Under the pieces are notes generated by a model, which worked only from the letters and a program-made list of their open reading frames with translations, did no database searches and was not told the DNA's origin. DNA of 64,000 bases from Paenibacillus planticolens. Its GTDB lineage: Bacteria > Bacillota > Bacilli > Paenibacillales > NBRC-103111. Position 1 is the stretch's first letter, and each line of letters starts with the position of its first letter. The DNA lies in the NCBI RefSeq assembly GCF_013141725.1, contig NZ_WHNZ01000040.1:153774-217773 (forward strand), read 5' to 3'. Made by a program: the position numbers and the translations under genes. Positions 45,005-54,470 of this stretch are shown here, piece after piece.

Positions 45005-45952
45005 TTAAAGCGATTGGCTCCAATCGTGTACGATATGGCCTTCAAGGAATTTCTCAGCTTCCAGGGCTGCTGCGCATCCGCTTCCCGCTGCCGTGATCGC
45101 TTGGCGATACTTCGTATCCTGAACGTCGCCGCAAGCGAAAACGCCGGGAATATTCGTCTCTGTCGTGCCCGGCTTCACCATGATGTAGCCCTGCTCATCC
45201 GTATCAATTTGTCCGCCTAAGAACTTCGTATTCGGTGTATGGCCGATGGCTACGAAAATACCGTCCGTCTCGATAATTTCTTCTTCTCCGGTGGTGTTGT
45301 TTTTCACTTTCAGGCCGGTAACGCCCTTCTCGCCGGAAACGACCTCAAGAGGCGTATTGTTCAAGGACCATTTCACTTTTTCGTTGCCGCGCGCGCGGTC
45401 CTGCATAATTTTGGAGGCGCGAAGCTCATCGCGACGGTGAACCAGACGCACCTCGGAAGCGAAGCGAGTCAAGAAGTTCGCCTCTTCCATGGCGGAGTCT
45501 CCGCCGCCGACGACGATAATCTTTTTGCCGCGGAAAAAGAAACCGTCACACGTTGCGCAAGTACTTACGCCGCGTCCGATATTTTCTTTCTCATTGCCGA
45601 TACCGAGCAGTTTGGCGGAAGCACCTGTGGAGATAATCAGCGTTTCCGTCTCAATCTCACCCAGACCTTCGACTTGCAGCTTGAATGGACGATTGGTCAG
45701 TTCAACCGAGTTGACCCAACCCGTCTTGAATTCAGCGCCAAAACGCTCTGCTTGCTTGCGCATATTTTCCATTAACTCAGGGCCCATGATCCCTTCAGGG
45801 AAACCTGGGAAATTCTCTACTTCGGTGGTAGTGGTCAATTGACCGCCTGGCTCCGGCCCTTCGATGACGAGCGGGCTTAGGTTAGCACGAGCTAGGTAAA
45901 TGGCTGCTGTTAGACCGGATGGTCCTGTTCCTACGACGACTGATTTGTACAT
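45005..45952 (-). CDS. trxB: thioredoxin reductase
   Basis: 315 aa. FAD motif VGTGPSGLTAAIY, redox-active CATC (in VSTCATCDGFF), NADPH motif GGGDSAMEEA and FACGDVQD near the end. It passes electrons from NADPH to thioredoxin. A TPR gene precedes it, as in Bacillus. Confidence 0.96.
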   Translation of the reverse strand: MYKSVVVGTGPSGLTAAIYLARANLSPLVIEGPEPGGQLTTTTEVENFPGFPEGIMGPELMENMRKQAERFGAEFKTGWVNSVELTNRPFKLQVEGLGEIETETLIISTGASAKLLGIGNEKENIGRGVSTCATCDGFFFRGKKIIVVGGGDSAMEEANFLTRFASEVRLVHRRDELRASKIMQDRARGNEKVKWSLNNTPLEVVSGEKGVTGLKVKNNTTGEEEIIETDGIFVAIGHTPNTKFLGGQIDTDEQGYIMVKPGTTETNIPGVFACGDVQDTKYRQAITAAGSGCAAALEAEKFLEGHIVHDWSQSL

Positions 45953-46053
45953 TCGGTTTCCCTCCTAGGTGCTCTCCACTCGGAAAGCTATCTTTAGTAA
46001 GCATGCTTATATGTATGAAAGCCGGGTCTTGCGACACGGCAAAACCCTAGCTA

Positions 46054-47790
46054 TCAAATGCTCGTAAATTTGTTGAAAATGGCTTCCATCTTCTCGCGCA
46101 AGCCGCAAGTATCATCAATCAACTTCACGTTGCGACTGACCGTAGAAACAGTCACGCCATAGCGCGCAGAAACCTCCTGATAAGAGATGGCGCGGCGATG
46201 CATTTTCGCGATCAAGTACTCTAACGCCGCTGCCCAACCTTCCGACTTCTGAATTTTTGGCACGTTCGGATACACTTTCGTCAGAAATTCAACCCACAGT
46301 ATTTCTAGATCATACTGTTGCACCATATCATAGCGCTTATGCATATGAGAAAGCGCCGTTTCCATCACACTCTGCCATTTCGCATCCCAAACGGGCAGAT
46401 GAGGCGAGTATGGAGAAGCCTCGACCATAATCTCTTCGTTTTCAAGGAAGGCAGGAATGGCTTCGCGGATTCCCATGCTGCGAAGCACGAAAATGGCGAC
46501 TTTCTTCAAATAGTCGTCTTCCTGGCGATCCAGAATGAAGTCCTGCAAAGCCTCTCTCACTTCACCGTCGGCAATCAGACCGAAAGCTTGAATGACCTGC
46601 AGCTTCGTCTCGATATCGCCGTGGCGCAATGCCCAGAAGAAAGAGGACCTGACGAGCGGGTCTTTCTTCAATTGATCGGGAATGCCCTGCGCGGATTTCT
46701 CCAGCGCACGGAACTGCTCTTCAAAGGGCAGATGGTAATGGTAGCTCCAAGTTAACGGGCCCTCGGCTTTCTCTCGCGTGCGCAGTTGCTCCAAGTAAAA
46801 CTTGGAGATTTCCGCGCCGGGATCCAGCTTCTGCGTCTGCTTCCAATACCGGTAGGCTTCTTCGAAACGACCGATATGACAAGCGGCTACGGCTGCATAA
46901 TGATACAAGCAAGGATCTGTCGTACCATCCCCCGCTTTCAGCAATCGCTTGAACAGATGGTATGCCTTCTCGTGCTGAGAAAGAATCCCCATCGTTGTGG
47001 CAAGCTTGAATACATGATCCTGCTGAAACGGATACGTTTTGCACAAGAGCTCGGTCAGTTCGGCCAGCTCTTTCTTATTACCGAAATGCTGATGGAAAAT
47101 AGCCATATTGCACAGCGCATGCAAATTCCCGGCATCGATTTCGAGCACCGCGCGAATCGTTTCCATCGCCTTTTCAAATTGACCCATATAGTAATAAGCG
47201 AGAGCCAAATTATTCCGCGCCGCAGTGAACTCAGGCTGATTCTTCACCAAATTCTCCAGCTGCCTCACGGCTTCGGCGAATTTCCCTTCTTCCAGAAGGG
47301 CGCGGGCTTTATCATGCTCGAAGAGCCCTTCTCGACTCTTAATGCTAGTGAGAGGGGCGGGCCGTTCAAGCTCGTAGCTCAGCATTTCCATCATTTCTTC
47401 GGATTCATCCATAAACTGTCCTGTAGGATCAGTTTCCAAATACCGAACCAATGCTTGTTCTGCCTGCTCGAAATTTTCCATATTGGCGTAGTTGTTTGCC
47501 ATATAAAAGTGACATTCCGTCATCTCGGGATCGATCGTATCAAGGATATGCTGCAAAATTTGGTTCGACTCGTCATAATTGCCCATTTCGGAGAGAACAC
47601 CCGCGAGGTTACAGTGATTCACAGGGTTATCCTGCTCATACTCTGCAGCCCGCCGGAAATATTTCAATGCCTTATCATAATGAAACCGATCCAAAGATTG
47701 AACCGCTCTCTCGAAAAAGAATGCGGCATCCATGTTTATTGAGATTACTTTAGGTTTTGGCGCTTCGGACACACGCTTAATCTTTTCCAT
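46054..47790 (-). CDS. tetratricopeptide-repeat protein with C-terminal HTH-like segment
   Basis: 578 aa. Several TPR units are visible in the first 400 residues (e.g. YDKALKYFRRAAEYEQDNPVN, ARNNLALAYYYMGQFEKAM), then a HEAT-like middle, and at the end RAISYQEVSARYGVTVSTVSRNVKLI, an HTH resembling those of sigma-70-region-4 or LuxR-type proteins. It is the trxB-linked yvcD-type gene. The function is unknown; the TPRs point to protein contacts and the HTH to DNA or RNA binding. Confidence 0.75.
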   Translation of the reverse strand: MEKIKRVSEAPKPKVISINMDAAFFFERAVQSLDRFHYDKALKYFRRAAEYEQDNPVNHCNLAGVLSEMGNYDESNQILQHILDTIDPEMTECHFYMANNYANMENFEQAEQALVRYLETDPTGQFMDESEEMMEMLSYELERPAPLTSIKSREGLFEHDKARALLEEGKFAEAVRQLENLVKNQPEFTAARNNLALAYYYMGQFEKAMETIRAVLEIDAGNLHALCNMAIFHQHFGNKKELAELTELLCKTYPFQQDHVFKLATTMGILSQHEKAYHLFKRLLKAGDGTTDPCLYHYAAVAACHIGRFEEAYRYWKQTQKLDPGAEISKFYLEQLRTREKAEGPLTWSYHYHLPFEEQFRALEKSAQGIPDQLKKDPLVRSSFFWALRHGDIETKLQVIQAFGLIADGEVREALQDFILDRQEDDYLKKVAIFVLRSMGIREAIPAFLENEEIMVEASPYSPHLPVWDAKWQSVMETALSHMHKRYDMVQQYDLEILWVEFLTKVYPNVPKIQKSEGWAAALEYLIAKMHRRAISYQEVSARYGVTVSTVSRNVKLIDDTCGLREKMEAIFNKFTSI

Positions 47791-47892
47791 AGCAAGACAC
47801 CTCCGGCAATTTGATTACACTCAAATTATACCATAGATCGCCTGGAAGCCAAAAACATAATCCGAAGGTAAGATCTGGTCTGTCTATTCGGC

Positions 47893-48843
47893 TTAAACGC
47901 CGCCGTATTTAAACAGGGAGGACAAGGAACCGCCGTCATTAATAATGCGGATGGCATCCGACAGCAATGGAGCGACTGATAGGACATTGAACTTATCGGA
48001 ATGGCCTTCCGGAATCGCGATGGAGTCCGTGATGATAACCTCTTTAATGTTCGGGTGATCCAAGCGCTGCAGAGCAGGTCCGGAGAAGACAGGATGCGTC
48101 GCACAGATATAAACGTCAAGCGCTCCTCTTTCCTTCAAGCCCTCTACAACGTTTACAATCGTCGTTCCGGTATCGATCAGATCCTCAATAATGATCGGCG
48201 TGCGTCCTGCAACGTCACCGATAACGTGAGTAATAACAGCCTCATTGTGCTCAGGGCGCTTCTTGATCATCATCGCGAACGGAGCATCCAGGATGTTAGC
48301 CATTTTCTCGGCAGTCGTCGCACGGCCTGCATCCGGAGAAACGATGATCGGGTTAAACAGATTTTTCTTTTTGATGCTATCACTGATGACGTCAAGTGCC
48401 GTCAGGTGATCCACCGGGATATTGAAGAAGCCTTGAATCGCCGGTGCATGCAGGTCAATCGTCACAACACGGTTGGCCCCTGCCGCACTGAACAAGTCGG
48501 CTACTAATTTAGCAGAAATAGGCTCGCGGGGAGCAGCTTTGCGTTCTTGACGAGAGTAACCATAGTAAGGGATGACAAGGTTGATCGTTCTTGCAGAAGC
48601 TCTTTTTGCCGCATCCATCATGACCAAGAGTTCCATCATATGTTCATTAATCGGATGGGAAAAGGTTTGTACCAGGAATACGTCACAGTTACGAATAGTT
48701 TCTTCGTAAAGGCAGTAAATTTCTCCGCTTTTAAAACGGGATAATTTGATTTGTCCAAGCGGCTGGCCGAGCTCTTTACAAATACGTTCCGCAAGCTTCG
48801 GATTCGAAGATCCGGAAAAAATTTTAACATTGTCGCTATGCAT
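47893..48843 (-). CDS. prs: ribose-phosphate pyrophosphokinase (divergent, his-operon linked)
   Basis: 316 aa. The family parts KIFSGSSNPKLA, INEHMMELLVMMDAAKRASA, REPISAKLVADLF, TIDLHAPAIQGFF and VSPDAGRATTAEKMA are present, but the PRPP loop reads EDLIDTGTT in place of the common DDMIDTAGT and the flexible-loop region reads SRQERK in place of ARQDRK. These are changes of a paralogue. It makes PRPP from ribose-5-phosphate and ATP. It sits right after hisJ, so it probably feeds HisG. Confidence 0.85.
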   Translation of the reverse strand: MHSDNVKIFSGSSNPKLAERICKELGQPLGQIKLSRFKSGEIYCLYEETIRNCDVFLVQTFSHPINEHMMELLVMMDAAKRASARTINLVIPYYGYSRQERKAAPREPISAKLVADLFSAAGANRVVTIDLHAPAIQGFFNIPVDHLTALDVISDSIKKKNLFNPIIVSPDAGRATTAEKMANILDAPFAMMIKKRPEHNEAVITHVIGDVAGRTPIIIEDLIDTGTTIVNVVEGLKERGALDVYICATHPVFSGPALQRLDHPNIKEVIITDSIAIPEGHSDKFNVLSVAPLLSDAIRIINDGGSLSSLFKYGGV

Positions 48844-48918
48844 GGTTAATGGTTACCTCCGAAGGTTCATTAAATAAATTGTTCACGCCCTACTCATTAT
48901 ACATGAAAGCTGTCGAAT

Positions 48919-49725
48919 TTAAAAAGTCACAAGATGTCGATTTCGTGCATGAAATGTGGCTATTTCGTTAAATCCAATCATTTTGAGCAGGGATCTTGCT
49001 TCATCCAAAAATTGGGCCAGCCTTTCGGGCTGATGGGCATCCGAACCAAGCGTTACTGGAATTCCCACCTTATGGCAGTACTCCAGCATGCGGCGGCTCG
49101 GAAACATCTCTTTGCACGGATGGCGAAGCCCCGAAGCGTTCAACTCAAGCGCAAGCCCGCACTCCTTCACCGTATCAAGCGCAGCTTTCTCGAGCTCCCA
49201 GGTGTCGCGTTCCGGCACATAACCAAACCGCTTAATCATATCGATATGGCCGATATAGTCATAGAAACCGGTACGGACTGCTTTCTTCACTGCCTCGTAG
49301 TATTGGGTATAAACCTCATAAATATCCTTGCCTTCCCAGCCTGCGATCTGCCGGAAATCCGAGATGTCCCACTCGCCCAGAAAATGAACGGAGCCAATCA
49401 CATAATCCCACGGATACGCCTTGATGATCGCTTCGATCTCCGCCTCATGCCCTTCAATGTAATCGCCCTCAAGGCCGACGCGAATATCAATTTGATCCTT
49501 ATACTTTTCTTTCAAAAACAAGCACTCTTCGACATAGCGAGGCAATTCCTCCATCGGCATCGCCATCTCAGGCCAATACGTTTGCGGATCCACATGCAAA
49601 AGCGGCATATGATCAGACAGCCCTAATTGCGTGAGCCCGATCTCGATGCCGCGTTTGACGTACTCCTCCAGTTCCCCGGAGGCATGACCGCAGCGCACAT
49701 GATGTGTATGATAATCAATCAACAT
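48919..49725 (-). CDS. hisJ: histidinol-phosphatase, PHP family
   Basis: 268 aa. The metal-binding start MLIDYHTHHVRCGHA, then SDHMP, and GSVHFLGEWDI, FYDYIGHIDMIKRFG and LGSDAHQPERL are the PHP-type metal motifs of Bacillus HisJ. It removes phosphate from L-histidinol phosphate. It lies 26 bases behind hisI/E in the operon. Confidence 0.92.
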   Translation of the reverse strand: MLIDYHTHHVRCGHASGELEEYVKRGIEIGLTQLGLSDHMPLLHVDPQTYWPEMAMPMEELPRYVEECLFLKEKYKDQIDIRVGLEGDYIEGHEAEIEAIIKAYPWDYVIGSVHFLGEWDISDFRQIAGWEGKDIYEVYTQYYEAVKKAVRTGFYDYIGHIDMIKRFGYVPERDTWELEKAALDTVKECGLALELNASGLRHPCKEMFPSRRMLEYCHKVGIPVTLGSDAHQPERLAQFLDEARSLLKMIGFNEIATFHARNRHLVTF

Positions 49726-49751
49726 CGTGAATTCACTCCAGGTCGTTTTAT

Positions 49752-50408
49752 TTATTTTTTGACATGCCGGTTCGCAAGCTCTTTCATAATATCATCCAAT
49801 GGCAATTTATTATTACGTAAAAGGACCATTAAGTGAAAAATAAGATCGCTCGCTTCATAGCGAAGCTCGTCATTGTCTTTATTTTTGGCAGCAATAATGA
49901 CTTCAGCGGTTTCTTCGCCTACTTTTTTGAGAATCTTATCGACGCCTTTCTCAAAAAGGTAAGTCGTATACGCGCCTTCCGGACGTTCCGCGTCACGCGA
50001 CGCGATGACCGCTTCCAGCTCGCCCAGGATGGCAAAACGATCTCCGGAGACCGCCGTCTCCGTTCCTTCTTGCGCTGCGCCTTCAACCGGAATGTTTTCC
50101 GTGAAGCATGTATAAGTGCCGTTGTGGCAGGCAGGACCCACTTGCTCTACAAGAACAAGCAGCGTATCCGCGTCACAGTCGTAGCGAAGTGCTTTGACCT
50201 TTTGCGTATGACCGGAAGTTGCCCCTTTATTCCAAAGCTCCCCGCGGGAACGGCTCCAGAACCAAGTGTCACCTGTTTGAATCGTACGCTCCAAAGACTC
50301 GCTGTTCATATAAGCCAGCATGAGTACTTCTTTGCTGACGGCATCCTGCACAATGGCAGGTACAAGTCCGTGTGCGTCATATTTGATTTGTTCCAGTGAA
50401 AATGTCAT
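49752..50408 (-). CDS. hisIE: bifunctional phosphoribosyl-AMP cyclohydrolase / phosphoribosyl-ATP pyrophosphatase
   Basis: 218 aa, fused. The N-terminal HisI half has LMLAYMNSESL, the WSRSRGELWNKG stretch and the zinc ligands CDCD (YDCDADTLL) and ACHNGTYTC. The C-terminal HisE half has EEAEVIIAAKNKD-type metal-binding Glu residues. Its ATG overlaps the hisF stop by four bases. Confidence 0.96.
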   Translation of the reverse strand: MTFSLEQIKYDAHGLVPAIVQDAVSKEVLMLAYMNSESLERTIQTGDTWFWSRSRGELWNKGATSGHTQKVKALRYDCDADTLLVLVEQVGPACHNGTYTCFTENIPVEGAAQEGTETAVSGDRFAILGELEAVIASRDAERPEGAYTTYLFEKGVDKILKKVGEETAEVIIAAKNKDNDELRYEASDLIFHLMVLLRNNKLPLDDIMKELANRHVKK

Positions 50409-51163
50409 CGGATTTCAACCCCTTTACCTTTCAGTTCAGCCTTGACCCCTTGAATCGATAGCTCTTTATAGTGAAAAATCGTAGCCGCCAGCCCCGCGTC
50501 GGCTTTGCCTTCGGTAAATACATCGTAGAAATGCTCCGTTTTGCCCGCTCCGCCGGAAGCAATCACAGGAATCGTGAGCAGCTCGGAAACAGCGCGCGTA
50601 AGCTTCAAGTCGAACCCGTCTTTCGTTCCGTCCGCGTCCATACTGGTCAGCAGGATTTCGCCTGCGCCAAGCTCTTCCATGCGCTTCGCCCACTCCAGCG
50701 TTCTAATGCCCGTGGCATTACGCCCACCGTGCGTGAATACTTCCCACTCGCCCCACTCCGCGTTGAACTTCGCGTCAATGGCTACGACGATACACTGGGA
50801 GCCGAACTTCCGCGCCCCGTCAGATACAAGCTGAGGGTTACGAACCGCCGCCGTGTTGATGCCGATCTTATCCGCTCCGGCACGCAGCAGCCGCTTCATA
50901 TCGTCCACGCTGGAGATGCCTCCCCCTACCGTGAAGGGAATCGTGATCTCTCCCGCCGTTTGACGGACAACCTCCACCATCGTTGCGCGTCCTTCGACGG
51001 ATGCCGAAATATCGAGAAACACGAGTTCATCAGCGCCTTCTTTATCATAAATCGCCGCCAACTCCACCGGGTCGCCAGCATCGCGCAAATTCACGAAATT
51101 AACGCCCTTGACCACCCGGCCGTCCTTGACGTCGAGGCAAGGGATAATTCTTTTGGCTAACAT
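50405..51163 (-). CDS. hisF: imidazole glycerol phosphate synthase cyclase subunit
   Basis: 252 aa (beta/alpha)8 barrel. LAKRIIPCLDVKDGRVVKG with the catalytic Asp, VGGGISSVDDMKRLL and IVVAIDAKF with the second Asp. AGGAGG before the ATG. It is HisF, not HisA, which would read PAIDI-type at the start. It works with HisH. Confidence 0.97.
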   Translation of the reverse strand: MLAKRIIPCLDVKDGRVVKGVNFVNLRDAGDPVELAAIYDKEGADELVFLDISASVEGRATMVEVVRQTAGEITIPFTVGGGISSVDDMKRLLRAGADKIGINTAAVRNPQLVSDGARKFGSQCIVVAIDAKFNAEWGEWEVFTHGGRNATGIRTLEWAKRMEELGAGEILLTSMDADGTKDGFDLKLTRAVSELLTIPVIASGGAGKTEHFYDVFTEGKADAGLAATIFHYKELSIQGVKAELKGKGVEIR

Positions 51164-51238
51164 GTTGGCACCTCCTTCTTAACTTCAGAGCCTAGCCATG
51201 GATTCTATTATTGCAAAACTGCTATTCCCCGCCTATTC

Positions 51239-51841
51239 CTAACACAGGGCCAGGAAGTTTTTCAACAGCTGCATGCCGATATCGCCGCTCTTCTCAGGGT
51301 GAAACTGCATGCCGTATACATTGTCTCTGCCGACAATCGCCGTCACCTGCTGATAATAGTCCGTCACCGCCAGCAGGTCGCTTTCGCGCTCAGGCTTGGC
51401 GTGGTAAGAGTGCACGAAGTACACGTGTCCTTCTTCAATCCCTTGGAAAATCGGACTCCCGCTTTGCTTGAAGCTCAGCTTGTTCCAACCCATATGCGGC
51501 ACCTTATAGTCGCCGCGAAAGCGCACAACCGAACCGGGTAGAAGGCCCAGCCCCTCGTGATCCCCGTGCTCCTCGCTGGAAGCGAACAGCAGCTGCATGC
51601 CGAGGCAAATGCCGAGCAGCGGCTTGCCGGTCGCCGCGTACCGCTTCACCACATCGCCCAGCCCCGACTCGCGAAGCTGCTCCATTGCATCGCCGAAGGC
51701 GCCCACGCCAGGCAGGATCGCTCCTTCTGCGGCAAGAATCTGCTCGGCATCGCCGGTCACTACAGCTTCATATCCAAGGCGCTCTACCGCCTTGCTGACG
51801 CTGTGTAAGTTCCCCATGCCATAATCAATAATTGCGATCAT
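51239..51841 (-). CDS. hisH: imidazole glycerol phosphate synthase glutaminase subunit
   Basis: 200 aa. Class-I glutaminase: IDYGMGNL, LPGVGAFGDAM, nucleophile LGICLGMQLLF and the His/Glu of GMQFHPEKSG. It passes ammonia to HisF. In most operons of this type hisA stands between hisH and hisF, but here only 75 bases separate them. Confidence 0.97.
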   Translation of the reverse strand: MIAIIDYGMGNLHSVSKAVERLGYEAVVTGDAEQILAAEGAILPGVGAFGDAMEQLRESGLGDVVKRYAATGKPLLGICLGMQLLFASSEEHGDHEGLGLLPGSVVRFRGDYKVPHMGWNKLSFKQSGSPIFQGIEEGHVYFVHSYHAKPERESDLLAVTDYYQQVTAIVGRDNVYGMQFHPEKSGDIGMQLLKNFLALC

Positions 51842-51843
51842 TC

Positions 51844-52452
51844 CTACAGCACTCCCTTCGTCGAAGGAACCCCCTGCACCCGAGGATCAATCGATGTCGC
51901 TTCATCTATGGCACGGCCTAACGCTTTAAACACCGCTTCAATCATGTGATGCGTGTTTTGCCCGTAATGCACGATAACATGAAGCGTGATGCGGGCTTCC
52001 AGCGCCAGCTTCCATAAGAACTCGTGAACAAGCTGCGTCTCAAAGCTTCCCACGTTAGCAGTAGGATACTGTGCACGGTATTCAAAATGCGGCCGGTTGC
52101 TGATATCAATGACAACCTGCGCAAGCGCCTCATCCATCGGCACGAATACGCTCGCATAGCGTTTGATGCCTCTTTTGTCGCCGAGCGCCTCACGCAGCGT
52201 CTGACCCAAGCAAATCCCTATATCTTCAACCGTATGATGGTCGTCAATTTCGATATCGCCTTTCGCATCCACTTTCAAATCGAAGTGCCCATGCTTCGTG
52301 AATAAGTCGAGCATATGATTCAAGAAAGGAACATCCGTCTGGATCTCCGAAATCCCGGTTCCGTCCACTTGGAACGAAAGTTTAATGTCAGTCTCATTCG
52401 TTTTGCGGGCTACACTCGCCGAGCGGGCCCTCCCATTATCCTGTTCAGCCAT
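51844..52452 (-). CDS. hisB: imidazoleglycerol-phosphate dehydratase
   Basis: 202 aa, monofunctional. LNHMLDLFTKHG, DDHHTVEDIGICLG and the repeat HEFLWKLALEARIT with HHMIEAVFKALGRA give the His-rich Mn sites. Its stop is two bases before hisH. Its ATG overlaps the hisD stop. Confidence 0.96.
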   Translation of the reverse strand: MAEQDNGRARSASVARKTNETDIKLSFQVDGTGISEIQTDVPFLNHMLDLFTKHGHFDLKVDAKGDIEIDDHHTVEDIGICLGQTLREALGDKRGIKRYASVFVPMDEALAQVVIDISNRPHFEYRAQYPTANVGSFETQLVHEFLWKLALEARITLHVIVHYGQNTHHMIEAVFKALGRAIDEATSIDPRVQGVPSTKGVL

Positions 52453-53744
52453 TAGGTCAACTTCCCTTCCTTCTTCAGTCGTACTTCCACCGCTCTCGCG
52501 TGACCTTCCAGCCCTTCATTCCGGGCCAAAGTCATAATCATATCTCCGTTCGCGAGGAGCGCTTCCTTGCTATAGTGAATAACGCTTGATTTTTTCAGAA
52601 AATCGTCCACATTCAGCGGCGATGAGAATCGGGCGGTTCCGTTCGTCGGCAGCACATGGTTAGGGCCGGCAAAATAATCGCCGACTGGCTCCGTGCTGTA
52701 CGCCCCCAAGAAAATAGCGCCTGCATTCTCAATGCGCGGCAACAGGTTGAAAGGCTCCTGCACCAACAGCTCGCAATGCTCCGGCGCCAAGCGGTTGACT
52801 ACGTCAACGCCTTCGTCCAAGTTATCCACGAGGAGGATCGCCCCTTTGGTCGCTGTGGACACCGCAGCGATCGCTTTCTTCGGCAGCACATCCAGCTGCC
52901 GCCACAGCTCGAGCCGCACCGACTCGGCGAGTTCTTGCGACGGTGTCACCAGAATCGCCGGTGACATCTCATCGTGCTCGGCTTGCGCCAGCAAATCAGC
53001 CGCCACGTATTCGGGATCGGCGTGTTCGTCCGCCAGCACCACGATGTCTGTCGGCCCGGCGATCATGTCGATATCGACGACGCCGAACACGAAGCGCTTC
53101 GCCAGCGCAACGTAGATGTTGCCGGGGCCGACGATTTTGTCGACCGGTTGGATCGACTCCGTCCCGTAGGCCAGTGCCGCTACCGCCTGAGCTCCGCCTA
53201 CGCGGTAAATCTCTTTCACACCCGCTTCGGCTGCCGCCACGAGGATATGCGGGTTAATGCCCTCTTCCCCTGCGGTGGCCGGAGGCGTCACCATCGCAAT
53301 CTCCGGCACCCCCGCCACGATCGCGGGGATGGCGTTCATAAGCACGGAGGACGGATACGCCGCCTTCCCTCCGGGCACGTACAATCCGACCCGCTTCAGC
53401 GGTCGGATGATTTGGCCCAGCAGACTGCCGTCCGGCTGCAGGTCCATCCACGACGTGCGTTTCTGCTTCTCATGAAACGCACGAATATTAGCGGCGGCTT
53501 GACGCAGCGCCGCCAGAAACCCGGCGTCGACTTGCGCGTATGCCGCCTGGATCTCTTCGTCGCTGACGCGAAGCTCAGCGACTTCGACGCGGTCGAACTG
53601 CTGTGCCATGCGCCGCAGCGCGGCATCGCCGTCCTGCCGCACTTCTTCGATGATGCGGCGGACGGTCTCATTTTGCTCGGGTGAACCGTATTCGACCTCT
53701 CGCTTCAATTCAAATTCCGAGGCGGGTAGTATCCGCATATCCAT
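52452..53744 (-). CDS. hisD: histidinol dehydrogenase
   Basis: 430 aa. VPGGKAAYPSSVLMNAIPA, the zinc-associated AEHDEMSPAILV with the His and Glu, and LAPEHCEL are typical. It oxidises L-histidinol to L-histidine in two NAD-dependent steps. Confidence 0.97.
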   Translation of the reverse strand: MDMRILPASEFELKREVEYGSPEQNETVRRIIEEVRQDGDAALRRMAQQFDRVEVAELRVSDEEIQAAYAQVDAGFLAALRQAAANIRAFHEKQKRTSWMDLQPDGSLLGQIIRPLKRVGLYVPGGKAAYPSSVLMNAIPAIVAGVPEIAMVTPPATAGEEGINPHILVAAAEAGVKEIYRVGGAQAVAALAYGTESIQPVDKIVGPGNIYVALAKRFVFGVVDIDMIAGPTDIVVLADEHADPEYVAADLLAQAEHDEMSPAILVTPSQELAESVRLELWRQLDVLPKKAIAAVSTATKGAILLVDNLDEGVDVVNRLAPEHCELLVQEPFNLLPRIENAGAIFLGAYSTEPVGDYFAGPNHVLPTNGTARFSSPLNVDDFLKKSSVIHYSKEALLANGDMIMTLARNEGLEGHARAVEVRLKKEGKLT

Positions 53745-53756
53745 CTTCCTCTCTAT

Positions 53757-54395
53757 CTAAACCTTCGTGAACGCAGGAAGCACCGCCTGCAGCATATCAC
53801 ACAACCGCTGAATGGACTCGTTCTTCATACGGTAGCTAACCCGATTCGCAATTAAGCGGCTCGTAATTTGAAAAATCTCCTCTTGCTCCACAAGTCCGTT
53901 CTCCTTGAGCGTTTGACCCGTTTCGACCATGTCGACGATGCGGTCAGCAAGACCGATTAGCGGCGCTAGTTCGATGGAACCGTTCAGCTTAATGACCTCC
54001 ACCTGCTGCCCTTGCTCGCGGAAATACTGTGACGCCACATTCGGATACTTCGTCGCTACCCGGGGATTGATCACTTGCTTCCAGTCCGGCAGCCCGATAA
54101 CCGACATGCGGCAGCGTGCGATGCCTAGATCAAGTAGCTCGTAAACGTTACGATTTTCCTCCATCAGCACATCCTTGCCAACAACCCCGATATCCGCAAC
54201 GCCGTATTCGACGTACGTCGGAACATCCACGGGTTTGGCCAAAATGAATTCCATTCTCGCTTCAGGCACCGGAATAATTAAACGGCGTCCTTCTTCCAAG
54301 TCTTCCGGAATCGGCAGCCCCGCTTTATGAAAAAGCTTCGCTGCCTGTTTATAAATACGGCCTTTCGGCATCGCTACTTTAAGAATTTCATCCAC
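53757..54395 (-). CDS. hisG: ATP phosphoribosyltransferase catalytic subunit, short form
   Basis: 212 aa, the short HisG type that lacks the regulatory C-terminus and needs HisZ. VAMPKGRIYKQAAKLF, GVADIGVVGKDVLME and the PRPP loop LADRIVDMVETGQTLKENGL are present. First enzyme of the pathway. Confidence 0.96.
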   Translation of the reverse strand: MDEILKVAMPKGRIYKQAAKLFHKAGLPIPEDLEEGRRLIIPVPEARMEFILAKPVDVPTYVEYGVADIGVVGKDVLMEENRNVYELLDLGIARCRMSVIGLPDWKQVINPRVATKYPNVASQYFREQGQQVEVIKLNGSIELAPLIGLADRIVDMVETGQTLKENGLVEQEEIFQITSRLIANRVSYRMKNESIQRLCDMLQAVLPAFTKV

Positions 54396-54470
54396 CGTTC
54401 CAACCTACCTTCCGATCAACGGGAGAGGACTTCAGCAGTGCAGTTCCCGCCTCTCCGCATTGTGTTTGCT

